DNA from: Nannocystis sp.
GTDB lineage: Bacteria; Myxococcota_A; Polyangia; Nannocystales; Nannocystaceae
Assembly: GCF_016714285.1 (NCBI RefSeq)
Contig: NZ_JADJNN010000003.1
Coordinates: forward strand, 620,001-684,000
DNA length: 64,000 nt
Reading direction: 5' to 3'
The translations under genes and the position numbers were made by a program. Positions 1 to 7,206 of this stretch are shown in pieces. Within the stretch, counting starts at the first letter, position 1. Every line of letters starts with the position of its first letter. The notes under the pieces are model-generated. The model saw nothing but the letters and a program-made list of their open reading frames with translations. It made no database searches and was not told the DNA's origin.

Positions 1-102
1 CGGCTGGGAGCCCTGGGTCGCGGCGAGGCCGAGCTGGCGGACGTCGGTGGCGTGGGTCGCGGCGAGGTCGCTGGGCGGCGCGGGATTGTTGGCGTCGGTC
101 AC
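1..102 (-). CDS. Unrecognised protein, N-terminal part only (cut by window edge)
   Basis: A GTG at 102-100 opens a reading frame that stays open to the window edge. It encodes about 34 residues rich in Ala, Thr, Asp and Pro, with no recognisable domain. The ATG near 131 is out of frame and meets a stop after ten codons, so the GTG is the better start. It lies directly downstream of the ECF sigma gene on the same strand and about 70 bp after a promoter-like motif shared with the ADYC gene. Genes next to ECF factors in related bacteria are often regulators or kinases, but too little is visible to say. Confidence 0.4.
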   Translation of the reverse strand, partial: MTDANNPAPPSDLAATHATDVRQLGLAATQGSQP

Positions 103-140
103 GCGGGCCTCGGGTCGTGGGAGTCGGGCATGCACGGGGG

Positions 141-174
141 GCAAGTGGGGTGTCGCGGCGATTTCAATTGCCAC
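141..174 (-). promoter_or_regulatory. Candidate ECF-type promoter (copy 1 of 2)
   Basis: Read on the minus strand, GGCAATTGAAA is followed by nine variable bases and CACCCCACT. The same two blocks with the same 9-base spacer occur on the plus strand at 873-901. Each copy starts 72-76 bp upstream of a proposed start codon (102 and 949), and the two genes flank an ECF sigma gene. The block overlaps the sigma gene's last codons. Its role as promoter is inference. Confidence 0.5.
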
Positions 175-793
175 GACCCGCGCGCCCGAGGTCGCCACGC
201 AGGCGGCGGGCCCAGCCGTCGAGGTCGCAGAGGGTGCTGCGGGCCAGCGCAGGGGTCTCGGCGACGCGGGCGATCTCCTCCTCGAACAGCTGCTTGGCCC
301 GGCGGATGCGGGTGCGCACCGTGCCCTCGGGGAGGTCGAGCACCTCGGCGAGCTCGCGCGCCCGCAGCTCCTCCCAGTAGTAGAGCTCGAGGATGATCTG
401 CAGCTCGAGGGGGATCCGGCGCAGGGCGTTGAGGATGAGGCGCTCCTCGCGGGCCCGGACCAGCGCGCTGGAGGGCGTGGGCGCGATGTCCTCGATCGAG
501 CTGGTCAGGAAGTTCGGGACCTCGCGCCGCTGCCGGCGGCCCTTCTCCTCGAGGTACTCGAGCAGGACGTTGCGGGCGACGCCGAACAGGTAGTAGCGGA
601 AGGCCTGCGGGTTGCGGATGCGGGCCTGGGTCTCGATGCAGCGCAGGAAGGTGCGCTGGATCAGGTCGTCGGCGTCGTGGTTGGCCTTGTTGTGGAAGAA
701 GCGGGCGATCGCCTCGTAGTGGCGCTCGAACAGCTGCGCGCCAGCGCGCCGGTCACCGCGGCACCAGGCCTCGAAGAGCACCGCGTCGTCCAT
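164..793 (-). CDS. ECF-family RNA polymerase sigma factor
   Basis: A 209-residue sigma-70 family protein of the extracytoplasmic-function type. Region 2 is seen in DADDLIQRTFL and the following RNPQAFRYYLFGVARNVLLEYL-like stretch. Region 4 is a helix-turn-helix in the second half with LRRIPLELQIILELYYWEEL followed by EGTVRTRIRRAKQLFEEE. The open frame reaches back to 895, but the ATG at 793 fits the family start and the extra 34 residues overlap a promoter-like motif. No anti-sigma gene is visible. The two flanking genes carry the same bipartite upstream motif, so they are candidate targets. Confidence 0.9.
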   Translation of the reverse strand: MDDAVLFEAWCRGDRRAGAQLFERHYEAIARFFHNKANHDADDLIQRTFLRCIETQARIRNPQAFRYYLFGVARNVLLEYLEEKGRRQRREVPNFLTSSIEDIAPTPSSALVRAREERLILNALRRIPLELQIILELYYWEELRARELAEVLDLPEGTVRTRIRRAKQLFEEEIARVAETPALARSTLCDLDGWARRLRGDLGRAGRGN

Positions 794-870
794 CGACCCG
801 GCGAAGCTATCATGCGAGCTTGGTAGCGGGCAGCGGTCCACAGATGCTCCCGCCGAGAAAGTTTCGGCGC

Positions 871-902
871 GGGGCAATTGAAAATCCGCTGGCACCCCAC
901 TG
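871..902 (+). promoter_or_regulatory. Candidate ECF-type promoter (copy 2 of 2)
   Basis: GGCAATTGAAA, nine variable bases, then CACCCCACT, identical in both blocks and spacing to the minus-strand copy at 141-174. It points into the ADYC lipoprotein gene, whose ATG is at 949. It also lies about 80 bp upstream of the divergent sigma gene but faces away from it. Confidence 0.5.
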
Positions 903-948
903 AACTAGCGACGAGAGCGAGCGCCCGGACGCCGGGCGAGACACCACC

Positions 949-2382
949 ATGCAGCGACCCACCGCCTATCTTCCCCTGGTATCCCTCCTCCTCGCTGGCG
1001 CGTGTGACGACGCCGTGCTGGCCGACGCGGTCGACCGCGGGGCGCAGGACCCGGAGTTGGTCCAGCTCCGTCCCTTCGGCACGGACTCCTTCGGCGGGTC
1101 GACGCGTTTGAACACGGCGCAGCTGTTCCCGGAGGGCATGCCGCTACGGCACTTCGATCGCGACGGCGACACCGTGACATACGACGACGCCGCGGCCACG
1201 CGGGTCACCTTCATTCACGTGCGGGTGTACGTGGGCGGCGCGCTGACGACCTATACGGCCGCGGGGAACAACATCCAGCCGGATCTCGGGGCGCTGAAGA
1301 TCAACGGCGTGAACTACCGGGCGGGTCAGCTGCTGGGTTCCGAGTGGCGCTTCAAGATCGCCGACAGCACCCACGCCCCGCGCTTCTTCACGATGCGCGT
1401 GAGCGGGGTCGGGATCGCCGCGATCCCCGGTGGGCTGGACCTGCCGATCTACAACTTCTCGCTGGTCCCGGGCGAGAACTATCATGTGCCCGGACCGTAC
1501 TCGGCCTGTGCGGAGCTGGACGCGCTCAGCGCGTCCGGGGTCACGCTCAAGCAGGTCGGGGAGACGCCGCCGGGCGTGGCCAATAAGTTCAAGGTCAGCT
1601 TCGCCGCGGTGCTCTACCCGAACGTGAGGGTCAGCGAGCTGGGGACGGTGACCGAGGACGAGACCGTCGGCTTCATCGGCTGTGCCTCGGGTGCGATCGG
1701 CAAGGCGGGCCTGTGGGGTTACCCGTCGTGGGTCTCCAGCTACGGCGGTCGCAACGGGGTGCAGCAGCTGCAGGCGGCCAGCCGTGTGGTGCGGGCGGAC
1801 ATCTGCGGCGACGGTGTGAGCAACACGGCCGACGGCACGCCGCTGCAGGTGCGCGACCGCTTCTTCTCCGGGTTCGACGACGCGACCGAGGCCAGCGAGG
1901 CGGTGTGGGGCGACAACGGGTCGAACTGCGTGGTGACGAACGACCGTCTCGTCTCGGGCTCCACCTTTGATTGCGGCGGCGCACTGACCGAGGACTGCAC
2001 GCAGCTCGCGTCGGACTGGATCACCGGTCCCGACCAGTTCATGTGGACCAAGCAAGGGCCCACCACGACCACCTACACGCCGTCGCACGCGTGCACGGTC
2101 GCGTCGGTCGAGCCCGGTTGCTCTGATCCGGGCGTCGAGGCCGTCGTCTGCGCTGAGGACAGCTACTGCTGCGATACGGCCTGGGACGGGACCTGCGTCG
2201 CCGAGGTCGCGTCGCTGGCGGCCGCGGACGAGGCCTGCTGCGCGGACAACGGCAACCCCGGCTGCGGCGACGCGACGGTCAGCGGCTGTGTCGCCACCTA
2301 CGACCCCTTCTGCGAGGCGACTCGCTGGGACTCGTACTGCGCGCTCGAGGTCGAGAGCCTCGGCTGCGGCTACTGTCACTGA
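949..2382 (+). CDS. ADYC-domain lipoprotein with C-terminal Cys-rich repeats
   Basis: A 477-residue exported protein. The first 19 residues form a lipoprotein signal ending in the lipobox LAGAC (Cys19). The central part matches the ADYC-domain proteins common in Nannocystis-type myxobacteria: a GSEWRFKIAD block, then VPGPYSACAELDAL, and HACTVASV near residue 380. The last 90 residues carry two Cys-rich units (AEDSYCCDTAWDGTCV and its partner ending WDSYCALEV), a disulphide-type repeat seen in secreted myxobacterial and planctomycete proteins. Biochemical function is unknown. A promoter-like motif 76 bp upstream suggests control by the divergent ECF factor. Confidence 0.85.
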   Translation: MQRPTAYLPLVSLLLAGACDDAVLADAVDRGAQDPELVQLRPFGTDSFGGSTRLNTAQLFPEGMPLRHFDRDGDTVTYDDAAATRVTFIHVRVYVGGALTTYTAAGNNIQPDLGALKINGVNYRAGQLLGSEWRFKIADSTHAPRFFTMRVSGVGIAAIPGGLDLPIYNFSLVPGENYHVPGPYSACAELDALSASGVTLKQVGETPPGVANKFKVSFAAVLYPNVRVSELGTVTEDETVGFIGCASGAIGKAGLWGYPSWVSSYGGRNGVQQLQAASRVVRADICGDGVSNTADGTPLQVRDRFFSGFDDATEASEAVWGDNGSNCVVTNDRLVSGSTFDCGGALTEDCTQLASDWITGPDQFMWTKQGPTTTTYTPSHACTVASVEPGCSDPGVEAVVCAEDSYCCDTAWDGTCVAEVASLAAADEACCADNGNPGCGDATVSGCVATYDPFCEATRWDSYCALEVESLGCGYCH

Positions 2383-2392
2383 GTGGGGAACC

Positions 2393-2436
2393 CCGTGACC
2401 GCCTGCGCCGCGGAGCGCATGCGGTGACGGTCACGG
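2393..2436. terminator. Candidate bidirectional terminator hairpin
   Basis: Nine-base arms CCGTGACCG (2393-2401) and CGGTCACGG (2428-2436) enclose a second short stem (TGCGC/GCGCA at 2404-2408 and 2415-2419). It fills the 65-bp gap between two convergent genes. There is no T-tract, so intrinsic termination is a guess. Confidence 0.45.
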
Positions 2437-2447
2437 ACCGTGGGAGG

Positions 2448-3401
2448 TCACTCGTCGGCGCCGGCGGTGGTCGGGCCGGCGGCGTCAGGGCGGGTGGGGC
2501 CGCGGCGCTCGCAGTGCTCGATGAGGCGGGCGACCACCGCGTTGACCGGGGTGAACAGGCCGTGCTTGACCGCGAGGCGGGCGACGGCGAGGTTCAGGAA
2601 GTACATCTCGGTGGTGTCGCCGCGGCTGAGGTCTTGCAGCATGGCGTTGCGGTTGTCGCGGGTGTGGCGGGTGGAGACGAACACGCGCTCGAGGTCGTCG
2701 TCCGTGAGGGTGACGCCCTCGGCGGCGGCGACGGCCCGGGCTTCTTGGAGCAGCTCGCGGGCGAGGGCGTGCAGGGGTGGTGAGTCGAGCACGGCGCCGT
2801 TGCGCTCGCCGAGGCTGGCACACAGACCACATACGGCGAGGCTCCACAGCGACTTGCGCCACTCGCAGGCGGCCAGGCTGGGGACGACGCGGACGGGGTA
2901 GCCGGCGGCGGCGAGCAGGCGTTGCCAGCGGTCGCGGGTGCGCAGGGCGGCGGGGTCGTCGGCGGCGAGCTCGAGCTGGAACACGCCGCTGACGCGGACA
3001 TTCGTGGGCGAGGCCAGGCCGGCGCCGAGCCAGCAGGCGACGCGCACGTGGGCGGCCGCGGGGGCGTGCATGCGGGCGAGGGCGGCGATGCCGAGGCCGT
3101 TTTGGCACAGGCCGAGGGTGTGCTGCGGGCCGGGGGCGAGCTGGGCGAGGGTGTCGGCGAGCTGGGTGGCCTTGACGGCGAGCAGCAGGTCGGCGCTGGC
3201 GGGGAGTGGTTCGGCGATGTCGACGACGGGGAGCTTGAAGTGGCCCTGTTCGGCGCCGGATAGCTCGAAGCCGTCGCGCAGGAGGCGGCCCACGCGGGGG
3301 CCGCGGGCGACCACTGTGACGGGGGTGACGGCGGAGAGGCGGGCGGCGAGGTGGAGGCCGACCGCGCCTGCGCCGACGATGTAGAGCGGGGGTGTGGCCA
3401 T
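2448..3401 (-). CDS. panE: 2-dehydropantoate 2-reductase (ketopantoate reductase)
   Basis: A 317-residue NADPH-dependent ketopantoate reductase, which makes pantoate for pantothenate and coenzyme A synthesis. The N-terminus holds the Rossmann motif GAGAVG, followed by LLLAVKATQLADTL with the conserved Lys, then LCQNGLG. The C-terminal half has the helical domain with EWRKSLWSLAVCGLCA. The ATG at 3401 places the Rossmann motif at residues 9-14, as in the family; the frame upstream runs through a tandem repeat and is not part of the gene. Length is normal. No other pantothenate genes are nearby. Confidence 0.88.
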   Translation of the reverse strand: MATPPLYIVGAGAVGLHLAARLSAVTPVTVVARGPRVGRLLRDGFELSGAEQGHFKLPVVDIAEPLPASADLLLAVKATQLADTLAQLAPGPQHTLGLCQNGLGIAALARMHAPAAAHVRVACWLGAGLASPTNVRVSGVFQLELAADDPAALRTRDRWQRLLAAAGYPVRVVPSLAACEWRKSLWSLAVCGLCASLGERNGAVLDSPPLHALARELLQEARAVAAAEGVTLTDDDLERVFVSTRHTRDNRNAMLQDLSRGDTTEMYFLNLAVARLAVKHGLFTPVNAVVARLIEHCERRGPTRPDAAGPTTAGADE

Positions 3402-3420
3402 CGACGCGGCCGATGGTACA

Positions 3421-3552
3421 CGCGAGGCTCTCGTCGCGTCAGCTTGGCGACCGCGCGAGGCTCTCGTCGCGTCAGCTTGGCGACCCTGCGAGGCTCTCGT
3501 CGCGTCAGCTGGGCGACCGCGCGAGGCTCTCGTCGCGTCAGCTTGGCGATGA
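3421..3552. repeat. Four tandem 33-bp repeats upstream of panE
   Basis: Four units starting at 3421, 3454, 3487 and 3520, each 33 bp and nearly identical (core AGGCTCTCGTCGCGTCAGCT). They fill most of the 234-bp space between the panE start and the small plus-strand gene at 3636. The unit is a multiple of three so the array is open in several frames, but it lies outside the likely genes. Confidence 0.95.
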
Positions 3553-3635
3553 CCTCGAAAGAACTGCGGGAGGGGGCGAGCGGAGCGGAAATTCCTTCGC
3601 TTTGGGCGGCCCGCGGCGGCCGCTAAGGTGTTCGC

Positions 3636-3782
3636 ATGTTTGCCTTTTCGACACCGATGATCGTGCTGGTGGTGGTGTGCTTCAACACGACGCTGTTTGT
3701 CTCGCTGGCGTCGTATCTGTACCGTCAGCGCAGCGCGACGGCGAACCTGGGCCAACACGGCCAGGGCAGCCAGGGGGCGTAG
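3636..3782 (+). CDS. Small single-pass membrane protein, 48 residues
   Basis: ATG at 3636 to TAG at 3780-3782. Residues 8-28 form one hydrophobic helix (MIVLVVVCFNTTLFVSLASY), followed by a basic turn YRQRS and a polar Gln/Gly-rich tail. It lies 48 bp upstream of the cytochrome lipoprotein gene on the same strand, so the two could be co-transcribed. No family recognised; the membrane helix followed by positive charges supports a real product with the tail in the cytoplasm. Confidence 0.6.
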   Translation: MFAFSTPMIVLVVVCFNTTLFVSLASYLYRQRSATANLGQHGQGSQGA

Positions 3783-3830
3783 CGAGGGCTTGCGCGCGGG
3801 TCGGGCTCCGGCCTACGGTGCGGTCGGAGC

Positions 3831-5417
3831 ATGATGATGCAACGACGCAGCTGTGTGGCGGGGATCTCGACGCTGATCGCGGTGGCCGGCTGCGGGGACG
3901 CGGGCGGCGGCAGTGGCGGCGCGGGGACGGACACTGCCAGCAGCACCGGGGCGGCGCAGGGGCCTGGGAGTGACACCGGCGCGGCGCCGACGACGGGCGG
4001 GGTGACGGGCGAGAGCTCCGGTGAGAGCGCGGGCGAGAGCGGCAGCAGCACCGGGCCCGCGACGATGCCTGGGCCGTGGGACTACGGGGTCTTCATTCCG
4101 CCCGAGCCGCAGGCGCCGGGCGACCCGACCAAGGGCTACGAGGCGCTGCTGACCCGCGGGTATATCACCTGCGGGATCCCGTGGTTGTTGTTCGGGCTCG
4201 CGAAGCCGGTGCTCGGGGCCTATACCGATGGTGAGCCGCTGCCCGGGCGCTCCGGCAAGAACGCGCAGGTGCCCTACAACTGGACGGTGCACGAGGTCGA
4301 CGGGGCCGAGATCGTGTCGCAGAACTGCCTGACCTGCCACGCGGGCAGCTTCAACGGGCAGCGCATCGTCGGGCTCGGAACGGCCGACGCGGACTTCACG
4401 GGCGACATGAGCGCGCTGCTCAACGCCTTCCCGATCCCCGACATCCCGATCCCGGGGATCGAGCAGATGACCCGCTTCCTCAACCGGGTGAAGGTGCTCG
4501 GGCCGCAGACGGTGATGCGCACGGTCGGCACCAACCCGGCCGAGGCGGTGGCGATCACGCTGGTGGCCCACCGCGACCGGCACACGCTGGCGTGGAGCGA
4601 CGAGAAGCTGCTGCCGCTGCCGGAGCTGGTGGTGCCCTCGGACCCGCCGCCGTGGTGGCGCGCGCACAAGAAGAACGCGCTCTTCTACAACGGCATGGCC
4701 CGCGGCGACCACCGCGGGACGATGATGCTGGCGACCGCGCTGTGCACCGACAGCGTCGCCGAGGCGCAGCAGATCGACAGCTACTTCAACGACATCCAGG
4801 CCTTCGTGCGCTCGGTGCAGGCGCCGAAGTATCCGTTCGCGATCGACGCGGCGCTGGCGGCCGAGGGGGCCGTGGTGTTCGCGGCCAGCTGCGCCGGCTG
4901 CCACGGGACCTACGCGGCGAACGACGCCGACGACACCTACCCGAATCTGCTGTTCCCGCTCGACATCATCGGCACCGACGCGGTGGTCGCCGAGGGCGGG
5001 ACCAAGTACGCGCCGCAGCTGGTCGAGTGGTACAACGAGTCGTACTACGGCTCGATCACGCGGATGGAGCCGAATGACCCGTTCCCGGGCTACATGGCGC
5101 CGCCGCTCGACGGGGTGTGGGCCAGCGGGCCCTTCCTGCACAACGGCTCGGTGCCGACGATCGCGGCGGTGCTCGACAGCAGCAAGCGGCCCAAGTTCTG
5201 GCGCCGGGTCGACTATGACAGCGCCCACTTCGACGAGGCGGCGCTAGGCTGGCCCTACATCGAGCTGCAGTACGGTCACGCCGACGCGGCCGCCGACGAG
5301 AAGAAGTTCATCTACGACACGACCCAGTTCGCCCACAGCAAGGTCGGGCACACCTTCGGCGACGCGCTGACGCCGGACGAGCGCGAGGCGGTGCTCGAGT
5401 ACCTCAAGACGCTGTGA
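3831..5417 (+). CDS. Two-haem c-type cytochrome lipoprotein
   Basis: A 528-residue exported protein with a lipobox VAGC (Cys21) and a Ser/Thr/Gly linker to about residue 80. Two CxxCH haem sites are visible: CLTCH near residue 168 and CAGCH near 355. The second half has the pattern of cytochrome c peroxidase-like or thiol-oxidoreductase-like proteins: a large loop after the second haem, then MAPPLDGVWASGPFLHNGSVPTI-like sequence with the conserved HNGSVP. It probably carries out periplasmic or outer-membrane electron transfer; the substrate is not evident. Three ATGs stand at the start; the first is used. Its last 15 bases belong to a 56-bp duplication (5403-5522). Confidence 0.82.
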   Translation: MMMQRRSCVAGISTLIAVAGCGDAGGGSGGAGTDTASSTGAAQGPGSDTGAAPTTGGVTGESSGESAGESGSSTGPATMPGPWDYGVFIPPEPQAPGDPTKGYEALLTRGYITCGIPWLLFGLAKPVLGAYTDGEPLPGRSGKNAQVPYNWTVHEVDGAEIVSQNCLTCHAGSFNGQRIVGLGTADADFTGDMSALLNAFPIPDIPIPGIEQMTRFLNRVKVLGPQTVMRTVGTNPAEAVAITLVAHRDRHTLAWSDEKLLPLPELVVPSDPPPWWRAHKKNALFYNGMARGDHRGTMMLATALCTDSVAEAQQIDSYFNDIQAFVRSVQAPKYPFAIDAALAAEGAVVFAASCAGCHGTYAANDADDTYPNLLFPLDIIGTDAVVAEGGTKYAPQLVEWYNESYYGSITRMEPNDPFPGYMAPPLDGVWASGPFLHNGSVPTIAAVLDSSKRPKFWRRVDYDSAHFDEAALGWPYIELQYGHADAAADEKKFIYDTTQFAHSKVGHTFGDALTPDEREAVLEYLKTL

Positions 5418-5433
5418 TCGCGGCTGGCCCGCG

Positions 5434-5454
5434 GGACATGTCTGGAAGGACAGC
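5434..5454. repeat. Dispersed hairpin element
   Basis: GGACATGTCT and AAGGACAGC around TGG form an imperfect copy of the dispersed hairpin. It lies just after the cytochrome stop codon, between convergent genes. Confidence 0.7.
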
Positions 5455-5467
5455 TTGACCGTGCTTC

Positions 5468-6313
5468 TCAAGCCGCTGTGATCGCGGCTGGCCCGCGGGA
5501 CATGTCTGGAAGGACAGCTTGAAAGCCGCAGGGGTCGCGCCCGTCGACGCGGCCCTGGCTGGCGATCGCGGCGAAGCGGGCGAACAGGTCCTCGCGGAAC
5601 CAGCGGCGATCGACCGCGGCGCGGGCGGCCTGATGGTGGCGCGCGCCGTGGAAGGCGAAGCGCTCGAGCGCGGCGTCGTCGTCCCACAGGCTGACGGTGA
5701 CCGGGCGCAGCCACGGCAGCTCGCCGACGCCGAGCGCGAGGCGCAGGCCGGGGCTGGCGAGCAGGTCGCGGTTGATCGCGGGGACGCGGCGCCAGAACGA
5801 GGGCAGGGCGCGCAGGCGCAGGCTGGCGCGGGTGATCACGACGACAGGGAGCGGCGGGAGCTCGAGGGTGGAGGGCGTGAAGGGGCAGTGGCCGGCCCAG
5901 CTGCCGCGGCTGCGGCGGGGCAGCAGCTTGACGGTCCACAGCTCGGAGCTGTGCTCGCGCCAGGCGCGGAGCAGCGGGGCGGCGGCGAAGAAGTCGTCGG
6001 CGGCCTGCTCCGAGGACCACGCGGCGAGCAGGGCGTAGCGGCCGAGGTCGGGGCGCAGCGAGAAGCCGGGGCTGGCGCCGGAGCCGAGCAGGCGGTGGAA
6101 GTCGAGGCCGAGGGTGGCGGCGAGCGGGCGGCGGGCGAGGCCCATTTGGCGCAGGGCCCAGAAGCGCTGGCCCGGCGGGTAGCGGCAGATCGTGAAGGTG
6201 ATCAGCGGGACGCCGGGCGGGGCGCGCAGGCGGGTCGCGAAGTCGCTGGACTGCGTGGCGAGCGACGCGACGTGTGGGGCCGACGCGGGCGGTGGGTCGG
6301 GGGAGGCGCTCAC
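5468..6313 (-). CDS. Spheroidene monooxygenase (CrtA)-like protein
   Basis: A 281-residue protein resembling the CrtA family of carotenoid monooxygenases. Seen: ITFTICRYPPGQRFWALRQM followed by GLARRPLAATLGLDFHRLLGSG, then GRYALLAAWSSEQAADDFF and a C-terminal SLWDDDAALERFAFHGARHH. Start is a GTG at 6313 whose last bases overlap the TGA of the DUF4178 gene (4-bp overlap), which indicates translational coupling. The last 17 codons come from the 5467-5522 repeat and a hairpin copy, so the tail is probably a recent addition. No other carotenoid genes are in the window, so the substrate is open. Confidence 0.72.
   Translation of the reverse strand: MSASPDPPPASAPHVASLATQSSDFATRLRAPPGVPLITFTICRYPPGQRFWALRQMGLARRPLAATLGLDFHRLLGSGASPGFSLRPDLGRYALLAAWSSEQAADDFFAAAPLLRAWREHSSELWTVKLLPRRSRGSWAGHCPFTPSTLELPPLPVVVITRASLRLRALPSFWRRVPAINRDLLASPGLRLALGVGELPWLRPVTVSLWDDDAALERFAFHGARHHQAARAAVDRRWFREDLFARFAAIASQGRVDGRDPCGFQAVLPDMSRGPAAITAA
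5498..5518. repeat. Dispersed hairpin element, inside the CrtA-like gene end
   Basis: Second copy of the 5434-5454 hairpin, carried along by the 64-bp-period duplication. It encodes part of the C-terminal tail (LPDMSRG) of the CrtA-like protein. Confidence 0.7.
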
Positions 6314-7107
6314 GAGCCGGGCAGGAAGTGGACGTCGTGGGCGGACACGGAGGTGGCGGCGCCCATCAGCACCTGCTCGCCCCAGCGCTCGATCCACAGG
6401 GTCTGGTCGGGGCCGGCGCGGTAGACGTAGGTGGCGACGCGCGGCAGGGCGGGGCGACCGTGCATGCCGACGCCGGCGGCGCTCGACTGGCCGCGACGCT
6501 CGAGCGCGTAGTCCTGCTCGGCGTGGAGGATGTGGCGCGGGGGCTCGCCGCTGAGGCCGTGGCCGCGGACCGGCTCGCACAGGAGGTAGCGGTCCTGGTC
6601 GGGCGCGCCGACCAGCCAGCGGGTGCGGTCGGCGTCGGTCATCACGGCGACGACGGTGACCTGGGCGCCCTCGCGGAGGTTGATGACGCCGTCGACGAGG
6701 TAGTCGCCGTCGCGCTGGGGATCGCCGGTCTCGACGCTGACGACGTCGCCCTGGCGCAGGCCGGTGATGCCGAGGTCGGCGGCCTCGGGGTCGACGTCGA
6801 TGGTGCGTGGGATGGTCGGGCCGACGCGGCCCTGCAAGCGCTGGGCGACGCGCTCGCGGATCCGCCGGCTGACGGCGTCGTGCAGGAGGCCGCCGTTGCT
6901 GCCGCCCGCGCCCCCCGCGTTGGCGTTGTGGATGTTGCCGCTGCCGCTGGTGCCCGGAGCGAGGGCGAGGGGGGCGTGCTGACCTTCCCCTTCGGACAGC
7001 TGACGCCGACCGTCGCCCCAGTCGCGGAGGCGGCGAGCGGCGAGGATTCCGACCCAGAAGGCGCCGGCGATGGTCATCGCGGCCAGCAAGGAGGCGAGCG
7101 TCAACAT
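6310..7107 (-). CDS. DUF4178-like membrane-anchored protein
   Basis: A 265-residue protein with an N-terminal membrane helix (residues 3-25, LASLLAAMTIAGAFWVGILA), a Gly/Asn/Ser-rich linker around 50-70, and a soluble part. The stretch GLRQGDVV, GDYLVDGVINL, RTRWLVGAP and DRYLLCEPV in that order fits the DUF4178 domain. Function unknown. It overlaps the CrtA-like gene by 4 bp and precedes it, so the two are likely made together. Confidence 0.65.
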   Translation of the reverse strand: MLTLASLLAAMTIAGAFWVGILAARRLRDWGDGRRQLSEGEGQHAPLALAPGTSGSGNIHNANAGGAGGSNGGLLHDAVSRRIRERVAQRLQGRVGPTIPRTIDVDPEAADLGITGLRQGDVVSVETGDPQRDGDYLVDGVINLREGAQVTVVAVMTDADRTRWLVGAPDQDRYLLCEPVRGHGLSGEPPRHILHAEQDYALERRGQSSAAGVGMHGRPALPRVATYVYRAGPDQTLWIERWGEQVLMGAATSVSAHDVHFLPGS

Positions 7108-7206
7108 GCCTGGGGAGCGTACATAGCACGCGGGACGAGGCCATGGCGAGGGCGGCGAAACCGGCTCTGGAGGCAGCTGGAGGGGGTTGCGAGCGAGGAC
7201 GAGTGA

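Larger units (their letters stand above)
5403..5522. repeat. 56-bp direct duplication joining two convergent gene ends
   Basis: Copies 5403-5458 and 5467-5522 differ at one base and have a period of 64 bp. Copy 1 covers the last codons and stop of the cytochrome gene plus the following hairpin. Copy 2 repeats the same sequence and, read on the other strand, forms the last codons and stop of the CrtA-like gene. Confidence 0.95.

Noticed and set aside
3402..3758. N-terminal extension of panE through the 33-bp repeats
   Set aside because: The extension is low-complexity repeat translation and would put the Rossmann motif about 130 residues from the start, unlike the family.
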